Assembly (NCBI RefSeq): GCF_022288825.1
Contig: NZ_JAKOOW010000003.1
Span: 585 to 23,292 of the forward strand
Source: Kingella pumchi
GTDB lineage: Bacteria > Pseudomonadota > Gammaproteobacteria > Burkholderiales > Neisseriaceae
DNA: 22,708 nucleotides
Direction of reading: 5' to 3'
Position 1 is the stretch's first letter. Each line of letters opens with the position of its first letter. Below the pieces are notes generated by a model that worked only from the letters and a program-made list of their open reading frames with translations, did no database searches and was not told the DNA's origin. Of this stretch, positions 1 through 6,693 are shown in pieces. Made by a program: the position numbers and the translations under genes.

Positions 1-5
1 GAAAG

Positions 6-82
6 CAGGTAGGTTGGGTTGCCAAACCCAACATTTTTAACGCTTAAAGATTTTGTTGGGGCTCGACCCAACCTACGACCTG
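6..82. repeat. Nested inverted-repeat element at window edge
   Basis: The outer arms (6-18 and 67-82) share CAGGT and AGGTTGGG in inverted orientation. Inside them are two small hairpins: GTTGGGTT (13-20) against AACCCAAC (25-32), and GTTGGG (55-60) against CCCAAC (67-72). An AT-rich stretch separates the hairpins. This looks like a small non-coding dispersed repeat or MITE-like unit. It lies at the window edge, so it may be incomplete, and I could not match it confidently to a named family. Confidence 0.5.
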
Positions 83-110
83 CCGATGGGCAGCAAACTG
101 CGCAACCCCA

Positions 111-150
111 AAGCAGCCTGAAAACCGAAAACCCGGCTTTCAGGCTGCCT
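111..150. repeat. Inverted DUS pair downstream of gdhA
   Basis: AAGCAGCCTGAA at 111-122 faces TTCAGGCTGCCT at 139-150, which is AGGCAGCCTGAA on the minus strand. The two copies can pair into a hairpin of about 14 bp with a 15-base loop. The pair lies beyond the gdhA terminator and could act as a secondary terminator as well as a DNA uptake signal. Confidence 0.75.
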
Positions 151-170
151 GCGCCCTGCCCTGCCGGCAC

Positions 171-217
171 AAAAAAACGCGGCGGCTCGGATACTCTAAA
201 GAGTCCGAACCGCCGCG
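171..217 (-). terminator. Intrinsic terminator of gdhA
   Basis: On the minus strand a GC-rich stem (201-217 pairing with 178-196, with a small bulge) has the loop TTTA and is followed by seven Ts (171-177). It begins about 15 bases after the gdhA stop codon. Confidence 0.85.
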
Positions 218-231
218 CGTTTAGGCGGGGA

Positions 232-1569
232 TTAGATTACGCCTTGTGCCAGCATGGCTTCGGCAACTTTCTTGAAGCCGGCGATGTTGGCGCCGTTTAC
301 GTAGTTCACATAGCCGCCTTCGCTGCCGTTGGCCACGCAGTTTTCATGGATGTTTTCCATGATGCCGTGCAGGCGTTGGTCAACTTCTTCGGCGCTCCAA
401 GACAGGCGGATGGCGTTTTGGCTCATTTCCAGACCGGAAGTGGCGACGCCGCCGGCGTTGGAGGCCTTGCCCGGGGCGTAAAGGATTTTCGCGCCGATAA
501 AGGCTTCAACCGCGCCGAGGGTGGAGGGCATATTGGCGCCTTCGGCCACGCATTTGACGCCGTTTTTCAGCAGCTCTTTGGCGTCGTTTTCATCCAGTTC
601 GTTCTGGGTGGCGCAGGGCAGCGCGATGTCGCAGGCCACGGCCCACGGACGTTTGCCTTCGAAGTATTCCAGACCCTGCTCTTTGGCAAACACCGACAGG
701 CGCTCGCGGCGGACGTTTTTCACTTCCTGCAGCGCGTCGAAGTGGGCTTCGGTCATGCCCGAATCGGGGAATTTGACGAAGCCGGAAGAGTCGGAAACGG
801 TCAGCACTTTGGCACCCAGTTGCAGCGCTTTTTCGGCGGCGTATTGGGCAACGTTGCCGGAGCCGGAAATCACCACGCGTTTGCCTTCAAAGCCCTCGCC
901 TTTGGTTTTCAGCATGAATTGGGCGAAGTACACGGTGCCGTAGCCGGTGGCTTCGGGGCGGATCAGGCTGCCGCCGTAGGTCAGACCTTTGCCGGTGAGT
1001 ACGGAGGCGAACTCGTTGCGTACGCGGCGGTATTGGCCGTAGAGGTAGCCGATTTCGCGCGCGCCCACGCCGATGTCGCCGGCGGGCACGTCCAGATCGG
1101 CGCCGATGTGGCGGGAGAGTTCGGTCATGAAGGCTTGGCAGAAACGCATTACTTCGGCATCGGATTTGCCTTTGGGATCGAAGTCGGAACCGCCTTTACC
1201 GCCGCCCATCGGCAGGGTGGTCAGCGCATTTTTGAAGACTTGTTCGAAAGCCAGGAATTTGAGCACGCCCAAATCTACGGTGGGGTGGAAGCGCAGGCCG
1301 CCTTTGTAGGGGCCGATGGCGGAGTTCATCTGGATGCGGTAGCCGCGGTTTACCTGCACTTGGCCTTGGTCGTCCACCCAAGAGATGCGGAACATAATCA
1401 CGCGCTCGGGCTCGACGATGCGCTCCAGCAGGCCGGCTTTGGTGTATTGCGGGTTTTTGTCCAAAAACGGTTTCAGGCTGCCGAATACCTCTTCAACGGC
1501 TTGGTGGAATACGGTTTGGTTCGGATCGCGCTGTTTGATCTGCTGGAACAAGGAATCTAGGTTGCTCAT
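232..1569 (-). CDS. gdhA: NADP-type glutamate dehydrogenase
   Basis: The 445-residue product is a hexameric cytosolic enzyme of the GdhA family. It makes glutamate from 2-oxoglutarate and ammonia with NADPH. The sequence is close to what I recall of meningococcal GdhA (about 444 residues). It has the substrate-binding block with PMGGGKGGSDFDP (lysine near 125), the PAGDIGVG segment and the dinucleotide-binding SGSGNVAQYAAEK turn near residue 235. The start was placed at ATG 1567-1569 because GGAG lies 8 bases upstream. An in-frame ATG four codons earlier (1579-1581) would overlap that ribosome binding site. A near-DUS (1472-1483) lies in the coding sequence and encodes GSLK. The gene is monocistronic, with its own promoter and a strong terminator. 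Confidence 0.97.
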   Translation of the reverse strand: MSNLDSLFQQIKQRDPNQTVFHQAVEEVFGSLKPFLDKNPQYTKAGLLERIVEPERVIMFRISWVDDQGQVQVNRGYRIQMNSAIGPYKGGLRFHPTVDLGVLKFLAFEQVFKNALTTLPMGGGKGGSDFDPKGKSDAEVMRFCQAFMTELSRHIGADLDVPAGDIGVGAREIGYLYGQYRRVRNEFASVLTGKGLTYGGSLIRPEATGYGTVYFAQFMLKTKGEGFEGKRVVISGSGNVAQYAAEKALQLGAKVLTVSDSSGFVKFPDSGMTEAHFDALQEVKNVRRERLSVFAKEQGLEYFEGKRPWAVACDIALPCATQNELDENDAKELLKNGVKCVAEGANMPSTLGAVEAFIGAKILYAPGKASNAGGVATSGLEMSQNAIRLSWSAEEVDQRLHGIMENIHENCVANGSEGGYVNYVNGANIAGFKKVAEAMLAQGVI

Positions 1570-1652
1570 GCCATTCTCCATTTAGTTAAGGCGGTTGGTG
1601 GTGGAAATCCGCCTGCGCTCCGTGCCGGCACAGGCAGTTTGTTGCGGCGTGT

Positions 1653-1682
1653 AGTCTAGCAAGAATTGCCTGTCTTTGCCAT
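1653..1682 (-). promoter_or_regulatory. Candidate promoter of gdhA
   Basis: On the minus strand an extended -10 (TGC followed by TAGACT, -10 at 1653-1658) lies 18 bases downstream of ATGGCA (1677-1682), a 4/6 match to a -35 box. This gives a leader of about 75 bases. It is assigned by eye only. Confidence 0.5.
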
Positions 1683-1721
1683 AGCGAAAACCGGATAAAA
1701 CCGCCTTGCCGCAGGCGCTGT

Positions 1722-1830
1722 AGGCAGCCTGAAAGCCCTTTGCCGCCCGCCGGCGAATCCCAATCCCGAAAGCAGCCTGAAAAGAATGAGCAGCGCCTTT
1801 TTCGCGCGCCGGATAGTTTTCAGGCTGCCC
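1722..1830. repeat. DUS cluster between gdhA and the hydrolase gene
   Basis: The 322-base gap between the two genes holds AGGCAGCCTGAA at 1722-1733, AAGCAGCCTGAA at 1770-1781 and a one-mismatch inverted copy (TTCAGGCTGCCC) at 1819-1830. It also holds the divergent promoters of both genes. I see no coding sequence or RNA gene here. Confidence 0.75.
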
Positions 1831-1859
1831 TTGCCGCTGCCGCCGCGCTTTTCTATACT
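1831..1859 (+). promoter_or_regulatory. Candidate promoter of the YheT-type hydrolase
   Basis: TTGCCG (1831-1836), a 17-base spacer and TATACT (1854-1859) form a good sigma-70 promoter. A degenerate inverted DUS ends one base before the -35 box. Confidence 0.6.
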
Positions 1860-1891
1860 GGCCGCCGTTTTTGTTACCGCAAAGTTTTGCC

Positions 1892-2842
1892 ATGAATCCG
1901 CACGATCTGCTGCAACAGCTGCCGCCGCTGCAGGCGCCGCCCTGGCTCAAGGGCGGCCATGCGCAAACGCTGTACGCCAAAGCCCTGCAGTCGCCGCCGC
2001 CCGCCTACCGCCGCGAGCTGCTGCCCGACAGCTACGGCGAAGATTTGGCCGCCTACGATTTTGTCGATGCCGCCGACCCCGACGCGCCGCTGGTGGTGCT
2101 GTTTCACGGGCTCGAAGGCAGTAGCACCAGCCATTACGCCGTCGAACTGATGCACCGCGTGCGCGCGCACGGCTGGCACGGCGTGGTCGCCCATTTCCGC
2201 TCTTGCGGCGGCGTGGCGTCCAAACGGCTTTACCACAGCGGTGACAGCCGCGAAGCGGCACATATGCTCGCGCTTCTGGCAGCGCGCTACCGTAAAATTT
2301 ATGCGGTCGGCGTGTCGCTGGGCGGCAATGTGCTGGCGAAATACCTTGGCGAACAAGGCGCTGCCGCCCTGCCCGCCGCCGCGGCAACGGTGTCTTCGCC
2401 ACTCGATTTGGGTGCCGGCAGCCGCCTGCTCGAAAGCGGGCTGTCGCGCCTGCTCTACACGCCCTATTTCATGCACACGCTGATGGGCAAAGTGCCGGCC
2501 GGCCGCCGCCGTTTCTGCCGCTCGCTGGCGGAGTTTGACAACCGCTACACCGCGCCGCTGCACGGTTTTGCCGATAAGGACGACTATTACGCCCAATCGT
2601 CCGCCAAGCCGCTGCTGAAAAACATTGCCGTGCCGACGCTGCTGCTGAACGCGCGCAACGATCCCTTTGTTCCCGCCGACAGCCTGCCTACCGCCGCCGA
2701 TATCTCGCCCAGCGTCTGCCTGCTGCAGCCCGAGCACGGTGGCCATTGCGGCTTTGTCAGCGGCGGCGGCCGCGGCCACCTGCGCTGGCTGCCCGACACC
2801 CTGCTCGCTTTTTTCGACGGTCTCGAGCGCCGGCGCGGCTAA
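1892..2842 (+). CDS. YheT-family alpha/beta hydrolase
   Basis: This 316-residue protein resembles the UPF0017/YheT family of alpha/beta hydrolases, whose physiological substrate is poorly known (esterase-like). Near the N-terminus PPWLKGGHAQTLYA is the typical family block. The fold signatures are LVVLFHGLEGSS (oxyanion region), the nucleophile elbow GVSLGGN, the acid region NARNDPF and the terminal HGGHCGF with the catalytic histidine. ATG 1892 was chosen because it gives the family's MNPHDLL-type start and keeps a plausible leader after the promoter. An in-frame TTG at 1871 is less likely. The gene stands alone and is followed by two DUS hairpins. Family assignment is confident; substrate is unknown. 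Confidence 0.9.
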   Translation: MNPHDLLQQLPPLQAPPWLKGGHAQTLYAKALQSPPPAYRRELLPDSYGEDLAAYDFVDAADPDAPLVVLFHGLEGSSTSHYAVELMHRVRAHGWHGVVAHFRSCGGVASKRLYHSGDSREAAHMLALLAARYRKIYAVGVSLGGNVLAKYLGEQGAAALPAAAATVSSPLDLGAGSRLLESGLSRLLYTPYFMHTLMGKVPAGRRRFCRSLAEFDNRYTAPLHGFADKDDYYAQSSAKPLLKNIAVPTLLLNARNDPFVPADSLPTAADISPSVCLLQPEHGGHCGFVSGGGRGHLRWLPDTLLAFFDGLERRRG

Positions 2843-2847
2843 CCGTT

Positions 2848-2933
2848 TTCAGGCTGCCTGTTATCCGCTTTAACCCAAATAAAGGCAGCCTGAAAACCAA
2901 AAGCAGCCTGAAAATCCCTTTCAGGCTGCTTTT
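2848..2933 (+). terminator. Double DUS hairpin after the hydrolase gene
   Basis: Four exact DUS lie in 84 bases: 2848-2859 (-), 2883-2894 (+), 2901-2912 (+) and 2920-2931 (-). The second pair forms a tight 15-bp stem (2899-2913 with 2919-2933) with a five-base loop and ends in TTTT. It is likely an intrinsic terminator, although the T-run is short. Confidence 0.7.
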
Positions 2934-2966
2934 AGCCGTTTTCAGCACAGTGCCAATGCTTTTCGG

Positions 2967-2972
2967 TACAAT
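2967..2972 (+). promoter_or_regulatory. Candidate -10 box of rsmA
   Basis: TACAAT followed by a GC-rich discriminator lies 29 bases before the rsmA ATG. No convincing -35 was found at standard spacing. Confidence 0.4.
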
Positions 2973-3001
2973 GGCGCCCTTTTGATTTCCGGCACATTTC
3001 C

Positions 3002-3781
3002 ATGAAACCCCATCAGGCACGCAAGCGCTTCGGCCAGAATTTCCTGCAGGACACGCGCATCATTCAGGACATCGTCAATGCCGTGCGGCCGCAGCCTGAA
3101 GACACCGTTATCGAAATCGGCCCCGGGCTGGCGGCAATTACCGAGCCGCTGTGCCGCCGCCTGAACCGGCTGCACGTTTGCGAAATCGACCGCGACATCA
3201 TCGCCTACCTGCGCGCGCAGCCTTTCGCCGCCAAGCTGCAGATCCACGAAGGCGACGTGCTGCAGTTTGATTTTTCCAGCGTGCCCGGGCGCAAAAAAAT
3301 CGTCGGCAACCTGCCCTACAATATTTCCACGCCGCTGCTGTTCAAGCTCAGCACCTATGCCGGCGAAATCGAAGACATGCACTTTATGCTGCAAAAAGAA
3401 GTGGTCGAGCGCATGGTGGCGCAGCCTGAAAGCAACGATTACGGCCGCCTGAGCGTGATGCTGCAGTATTTTTTCGATATGGAAAAACTGATCGACGTAC
3501 CGCCCGAATCGTTTACGCCCGCGCCGAAAGTCGATTCGGCAGTGGTGCGCATGATTCCGCAGAGCGGCCGCATCGGCACCGCCGCCGATTTCGACGGCTT
3601 TGCCGCGCTGGTCAGACAGGCTTTTTCCCAACGGCGCAAAACCCTACGCAACAATCTGAAAGGGCTGGCCGGCGAAGCAGACATGGCCGCCGCCGGCATC
3701 GACCCGCAGCAGCGCGCCGAAGCCGTCGCGCCCGAGCGCTACGTTGCCCTGAGCAATCGCCTGGCCGCGCAGGCAGCCTGA
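3002..3781 (+). CDS. rsmA: 16S rRNA dimethyladenosine transferase
   Basis: The 259-residue product is RsmA (KsgA). It transfers four methyl groups from S-adenosylmethionine to two adjacent adenosines in the 3' terminal hairpin of 16S rRNA, late in small-subunit assembly. Diagnostic features are the N-terminal KRFGQNFLQD block, the SAM-binding motif VIEIGPGLAAIT (about 36-47), EIDRD (61-65) and the catalytic motif NLPYNIS (103-109). The length is typical. The stop codon TGA lies inside a DUS (3771-3782), so the last residues AA are encoded by the uptake sequence. The ABC ATPase gene starts 28 bases downstream, so the two may be co-transcribed. Confidence 0.96.
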   Translation: MKPHQARKRFGQNFLQDTRIIQDIVNAVRPQPEDTVIEIGPGLAAITEPLCRRLNRLHVCEIDRDIIAYLRAQPFAAKLQIHEGDVLQFDFSSVPGRKKIVGNLPYNISTPLLFKLSTYAGEIEDMHFMLQKEVVERMVAQPESNDYGRLSVMLQYFFDMEKLIDVPPESFTPAPKVDSAVVRMIPQSGRIGTAADFDGFAALVRQAFSQRRKTLRNNLKGLAGEADMAAAGIDPQQRAEAVAPERYVALSNRLAAQAA

Positions 3782-3782
3782 A
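3771..3782 (+). repeat. DUS overlapping the rsmA stop codon
   Basis: Exact AGGCAGCCTGAA; bases 3779-3781 are the rsmA TGA stop. Confidence 0.85.
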
Positions 3783-3809
3783 AACGCCCGCCCTACTTTG
3801 GAGAATCCC

Positions 3810-4562
3810 ATGGCAAAACCCGCTTCCGACATCGTGGTCAGCTTTCAAAACGTCCACAAACATTTCAACAACCTGCATGTAATCAATGGCGTCAGTCTCG
3901 ACATCCGCAAAGGCGAAGTGGTGGTAGTGTGCGGCCCGTCGGGCAGCGGCAAATCGACGCTGATCCGCACCGTCAACCAGCTCGAGCAGGTGCAGGGCGG
4001 CGAAATCTGGGTGGACGGCGTCAATGTGGCCGACCCGAAAACCGATCTCAACCGCCTGCGCACCGAAGTCGGCTTTGTGTTCCAGCATTTCAATCTCTAT
4101 CCGCACCTGAGCGTGCTCGACAACATCACGCTCTCGCCGGTTAAAGTCAAAGGCCTGGGCAAGGCGGCGGCGGAAGAAAAAGCGCGTGCGCTGCTGGAAA
4201 CGGTAGGACTGGCGCACAAGGCCGACGCTTTTCCCACCGAGCTTTCCGGCGGCCAGCAGCAGCGTGTCGCCATCGCCCGCGGCCTGGCAATGGAGCCGCG
4301 CGTGATGCTGTTTGACGAGCCGACTTCGGCGCTCGACCCAGAAATGGTGGGCGAAGTGCTCAAAGTGATTAAGGAACTGGCTTTCAGCGGCATGACCATG
4401 ATGTGTGTTACCCACGAAATGGGCTTCGCCCGCGAAGCGGCCGACCGCATCGTGTTTGTCGATCAGGGGCAGATTCTCGAAGACTCGACGCCCGAGCAGT
4501 TTTTCACCGCGCCGAAAACCGAACGCGCGCGCCAGTTTCTGCGCCAGATTATGTCGCACTAA
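3810..4562 (+). CDS. Polar amino-acid ABC transporter ATPase (GlnQ-like)
   Basis: The 250-residue product is a canonical ABC nucleotide-binding subunit of the polar amino-acid uptake class (GlnQ/HisP/ArtP type). It would sit on the inner face of the cytoplasmic membrane and power a permease. Visible motifs are Walker A GPSGSGKST (42-50), Q-loop near 92, signature LSGGQ (145-149), Walker B VMLFDEP (165-171) and switch histidine near 202. MVGEVLKVIKEL and THEMGFAREAADR are typical of this class. ATG 3810 was chosen because GGAG sits just upstream; TTG 3798 is a weaker alternative. No permease or binding-protein gene flanks it, so the partners must be encoded elsewhere. The amino acid cannot be read from the ATPase alone. 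Confidence 0.92.
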   Translation: MAKPASDIVVSFQNVHKHFNNLHVINGVSLDIRKGEVVVVCGPSGSGKSTLIRTVNQLEQVQGGEIWVDGVNVADPKTDLNRLRTEVGFVFQHFNLYPHLSVLDNITLSPVKVKGLGKAAAEEKARALLETVGLAHKADAFPTELSGGQQQRVAIARGLAMEPRVMLFDEPTSALDPEMVGEVLKVIKELAFSGMTMMCVTHEMGFAREAADRIVFVDQGQILEDSTPEQFFTAPKTERARQFLRQIMSH

Positions 4563-4585
4563 AACCCCGCGCCCGGCTGTGGTTT

Positions 4586-4600
4586 TTCAGGCAGCCTGAA
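4586..4600. repeat. Palindromic DUS
   Basis: TTCAGGCAGCCTGAA carries the king-type DUS on the plus strand (4589-4600). On the minus strand the same 15 bases carry the sim-type AGGCTGCCTGAA. It lies just upstream of the iscA -10. Confidence 0.8.
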
Positions 4601-4614
4601 AACCTTGTTTGCGG

Positions 4615-4620
4615 TACAAT
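4615..4620 (+). promoter_or_regulatory. Candidate -10 box of iscA
   Basis: TACAAT with a following CGCCCGC discriminator, 41 bases before the iscA ATG. No clear -35; the expected position falls in the palindromic DUS. I saw no IscR-like operator that I could defend. Confidence 0.4.
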
Positions 4621-4661
4621 CGCCCGCATATCGGACACACTCATTCTGAAAGGGCAAAATT

Positions 4662-4982
4662 ATGATTACCATCACCAGCAATGCCGCCGAACGCATCCGC
4701 GACTTTCTCGAAAAACGCGGCAAAGGCGAAGGCGTGCGCTTGGGCGTGAAAACCAGCGGCTGCTCCGGCTTGGCCTACACCGTCGAATTCGCCGACACCG
4801 TCGATCCCGACGACTTGGTTTTTGAAGAACACGGCGTCAAAGTATTCGTCGATCCCAAAAGCCACGTTTATTTGGACGGCACCGAACTGGACTACGCCAA
4901 AGAAGGCTTGCAGGAAGGCTTTAAGTTCCAAAACCCGAACGTGAAAGAGTCTTGCGGCTGCGGCGAAAGTTTCCACGTTTGA
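4662..4982 (+). CDS. iscA: A-type Fe-S cluster carrier IscA
   Basis: This 106-residue A-type carrier receives or delivers iron-sulfur clusters in the cytosol as part of the ISC assembly route. The three metal-binding cysteines are present at C34 (TSGCSG) and C98/C100 (SCGCGESFHV). The GLQEGFKFQNPNVK block favours IscA over ErpA. The length equals the family norm. Unusually for an isc gene, no iscR, iscS, iscU, hscA or fdx lies next to it here. The gene has its own candidate promoter and a DUS hairpin terminator, so it is probably transcribed alone. ErpA-like function remains an alternative. Confidence 0.93.
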   Translation: MITITSNAAERIRDFLEKRGKGEGVRLGVKTSGCSGLAYTVEFADTVDPDDLVFEEHGVKVFVDPKSHVYLDGTELDYAKEGLQEGFKFQNPNVKESCGCGESFHV

Positions 4983-5000
4983 TTTGGCCAGACGCGCAAT

Positions 5001-5046
5001 AAAAGCAGCCTGAAAAGCCGATTGGTGCTTTTCAGGCTGCTTTTTT
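5001..5046 (+). terminator. DUS-pair terminator of iscA
   Basis: AAGCAGCCTGAA at 5003-5014 and its inverted copy at 5031-5042 form a 16-bp stem (5001-5016 with 5029-5044) with a 12-base loop, followed by a run of Ts. It begins 18 bases after the iscA stop. Flanking As on the left make it potentially bidirectional. Confidence 0.85.
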
Positions 5047-5139
5047 GCATGCTTGGTTTGAGCCATATTGCCTGCAAGCGGCAATACGCCACCGCCCTAC
5101 CCTGCCGGTTTCGTCTAGGCAGGCACGCCGGACAACACG

Positions 5140-5172
5140 AAAAAACAAGGGAAACCGAAAACGGTTTCCCTT
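5140..5172 (-). terminator. Intrinsic terminator of infC-rpmI-rplT
   Basis: On the minus strand a perfect 11-bp stem (5162-5172 with 5147-5157) with a four-base loop is followed after one base by six Ts. It lies 22 bases beyond the rplT stop and contains no DUS. The rest of the 4983-5194 gap holds only a small hairpin near 5069-5084. Confidence 0.9.
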
Positions 5173-5194
5173 GAATCATTGCGGCTGCGGCGGA

Positions 5195-5551
5195 TTAGGC
5201 CAGAGCGGCTTTGGCTTTTTCAACCAGCTGCGCGAAAGCGGCTTTGTCGAATACGGCCAAGTCTGCCAATACTTTGCGGTCCAGCTCGATGGCGGCGCGT
5301 TTCAGGCCGTTCATGAATTTGCTGTAAGACAGGCCGTTTTGGCGGGCGCCGGCATTGATACGGGCGATCCACAGCTGGCGGAACTGGCGTTTGCGCTGGC
5401 GGCGGTCGCGGTAGGCGTACTGGCCTGCTTTCATTACCGCCTGCTTGGCAACGCGGTAGACGTTTTTACGGCGGCCGCGGTAGCCTTTGGCCAATGCTAA
5501 TACTTTTTTATGACGGGCTCGTGCGGTTACACCGCGTTTTACGCGTGGCAT
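5195..5551 (-). CDS. rplT: 50S ribosomal protein L20
   Basis: This 118-residue basic protein binds 23S rRNA early in large-subunit assembly. It opens MPRVKRGVTARARHKKVLALAKGYRGR, which is diagnostic of bL20, and length and charge pattern are standard. A strong ribosome binding site (AAGGAG) precedes ATG 5549-5551. It follows rpmI by 12 bases. In other bacteria L20 represses its own operon by binding the leader of rpmI; whether that holds here depends on the infC-rpmI gap. Confidence 0.98.
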   Translation of the reverse strand: MPRVKRGVTARARHKKVLALAKGYRGRRKNVYRVAKQAVMKAGQYAYRDRRQRKRQFRQLWIARINAGARQNGLSYSKFMNGLKRAAIELDRKVLADLAVFDKAAFAQLVEKAKAALA

Positions 5552-5563
5552 GTTTCAATCTCC

Positions 5564-5761
5564 TTATGCGTAGGGCAACATTTTGGCAACAGAAGCCAAA
5601 TCGCGGTCGTTCACCATAGAGGTGCCGCGCAGCTGGCGTTTGTTTTTGGTGGTTTTCTTGGTCAGAATGTGGCGTTTGAACGCGTGGGCGCGTTTCACGC
5701 CGCCGTTGCCCAGCACTTTGAAGCGTTTTTTCGCGCTGGATTTGGTTTTCATTTTAGGCAT
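5564..5761 (-). CDS. rpmI: 50S ribosomal protein L35
   Basis: The 65-residue protein [16 protein letters not shown]... matches bL35 in length and in its highly basic composition. The start at 5759-5761 is supported by GGAG seven bases upstream. An in-frame extension to 5833 has no support and would add 24 residues not seen in the family. It is the middle gene of infC-rpmI-rplT, but an unusual 135-base gap with a hairpin separates it from infC. Confidence 0.97.
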
Positions 5762-5847
5762 GGAAAACTCCGGGTTACTTATAGGATAAGGCAGAAGGAG
5801 GCGGAAAAATCCGCACTTGAAACCCGCTGCCACGGTTTTTGCCGCTG

Positions 5848-5883
5848 AAAAACGCCTTTCGCGCGCGGCGGATGCGAAAGGCG
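5848..5883 (-). terminator. Hairpin with T-run between infC and rpmI (possible attenuator)
   Basis: On the minus strand a 10-bp perfect stem (5874-5883 with 5853-5862) with an 11-base loop is followed directly by TTTTT (5848-5852). It sits 13 bases after the infC stop and 87 bases before rpmI. It would either end infC transcripts or act as a leaky attenuator setting the infC to L35/L20 ratio. Confidence 0.65.
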
Positions 5884-5896
5884 CGGGATTATAGGC

Positions 5897-6418
5897 TTAT
5901 TTCTTTTTCGGCGCAATCATCATCACCATCTGGCGGCCTTCCATTTTCGGGAACTGCTCCACCTGGCCGATTTCCGCCAAATCTTCTTTCACGCGCTCGA
6001 GCAGTTGGGCGCCCAGCTGCTGGTGCGCCATCTCGCGGCCACGAAAACGCAGGGTAACTTTGACTTTGTCGCCTTCGCTCAAAAAGCGCACGATGTTGCG
6101 CATTTTGATTTGGTAGTCGCCTTCGTCGGTGCCTGGGCGGAATTTGATTTCCTTAATCTGCACCTGTTTTTGTTTTTTCTTGGCTTCGTCGCGTTTTTTC
6201 GACTGCTCGTATTTGTATTTGCCAAAGTCCATCAGCTTGCACACAGGCGGTTTGGCGGTGGGGGAAATCTCCACCAGGTCCACATCCTGCTCTTCGGCCA
6301 ATGCGAGGGCTTCTTTTACGGATACCACGCCGAGCTGTTCGCCCGTGCCACTGATTAAACGCACTTCTTTGGCGGTGATTTCGCCGTTGATACGTGCTTC
6401 GCGTTCTTGTGCGATGAT
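5897..6418 (-). CDS. infC: Translation initiation factor IF-3 (AUC start)
   Basis: IF3 binds the 30S subunit, blocks premature 50S joining and checks start-codon pairing. The visible blocks are REARINGEIT, VRLISGTGEQLGV, VDLVEISPTAKPPVCKLMDFGKYKYE, the linker lysines, KFRPGTDEGDYQIK and the C-terminal EGRQMVMMIAPKKK. No ATG, GTG or TTG lies in the right place. Codon GTG at 6362-6364 would remove the conserved INGEI region. Upstream, AGGAG is followed by ATTT and then two ATC codons (6416-6418 and 6413-6415). I take the first, giving 173 residues (MIAQEREARINGEI...). The second would give 172 and has better ribosome-binding-site spacing (7 bases). A non-canonical start is the known self-regulatory device of infC in E. 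coli, which uses AUU. The gene is not preceded by thrS here. Confidence 0.95.
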   Translation of the reverse strand: MIAQEREARINGEITAKEVRLISGTGEQLGVVSVKEALALAEEQDVDLVEISPTAKPPVCKLMDFGKYKYEQSKKRDEAKKKQKQVQIKEIKFRPGTDEGDYQIKMRNIVRFLSEGDKVKVTLRFRGREMAHQQLGAQLLERVKEDLAEIGQVEQFPKMEGRQMVMMIAPKKK

Positions 6419-6462
6419 AAATCTCCTGTCTGGTTTCGGATTGGCGCAGCCTTGGCGGTATT

Positions 6463-6490
6463 TTCAGGCTGCCTGTTTTTCAGGCTGCCG
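6463..6490 (-). repeat. Tandem DUS in the infC leader
   Basis: TTCAGGCTGCCT at 6463-6474 is exact. TTCAGGCTGCCG at 6479-6490 has one mismatch. Both are in the same orientation, 16 bases apart, between the infC promoter and its start codon. Confidence 0.75.
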
Positions 6491-6510
6491 CTGCTGCGCG
6501 AAAAGCCGCG

Positions 6511-6519
6511 ATTATAGCA
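6511..6519 (-). promoter_or_regulatory. Extended -10 promoter of infC
   Basis: On the minus strand TGC-TATAAT is a perfect extended -10 (TATAAT at 6511-6516). No good -35 at 17 bases is seen, consistent with an extended -10 promoter. The leader would be about 85 bases. Confidence 0.6.
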
Positions 6520-6623
6520 AAATTTGCCTTTAATACGGCAATTTTCTGTTTAACGGCGCTTTTTTGCCGCAAGCGCCGCCAAGCGGCCGGCGGCAGCGTT
6601 TGGGGCGGCGCGCAAAGTCCGCT

Positions 6624-6629
6624 TATAAT
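6624..6629 (+). promoter_or_regulatory. Candidate -10 box of ftsEX
   Basis: Perfect TATAAT followed by CGCC, 65 bases before the ftsE ATG. The -35 region (TTGGGG at 6600-6605, 18-base spacer) is weak. Confidence 0.5.
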
Positions 6630-6661
6630 CGCCACCTTTGCCTGCCTGCGCCCGCGTCTGC

Positions 6662-6673
6662 AGGCAGCCTGAA
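6662..6673 (+). repeat. DUS in the ftsE leader
   Basis: Exact AGGCAGCCTGAA between the candidate promoter and the ftsE start. Confidence 0.8.
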
Positions 6674-6693
6674 AACACGGGAGTGCTTGATCC

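Noticed and set aside
19..1560. Long plus-strand open frame opposite gdhA
   Set aside because: It mirrors the codon pattern of gdhA, has no ribosome binding site or family match, and overlaps the gdhA terminator.
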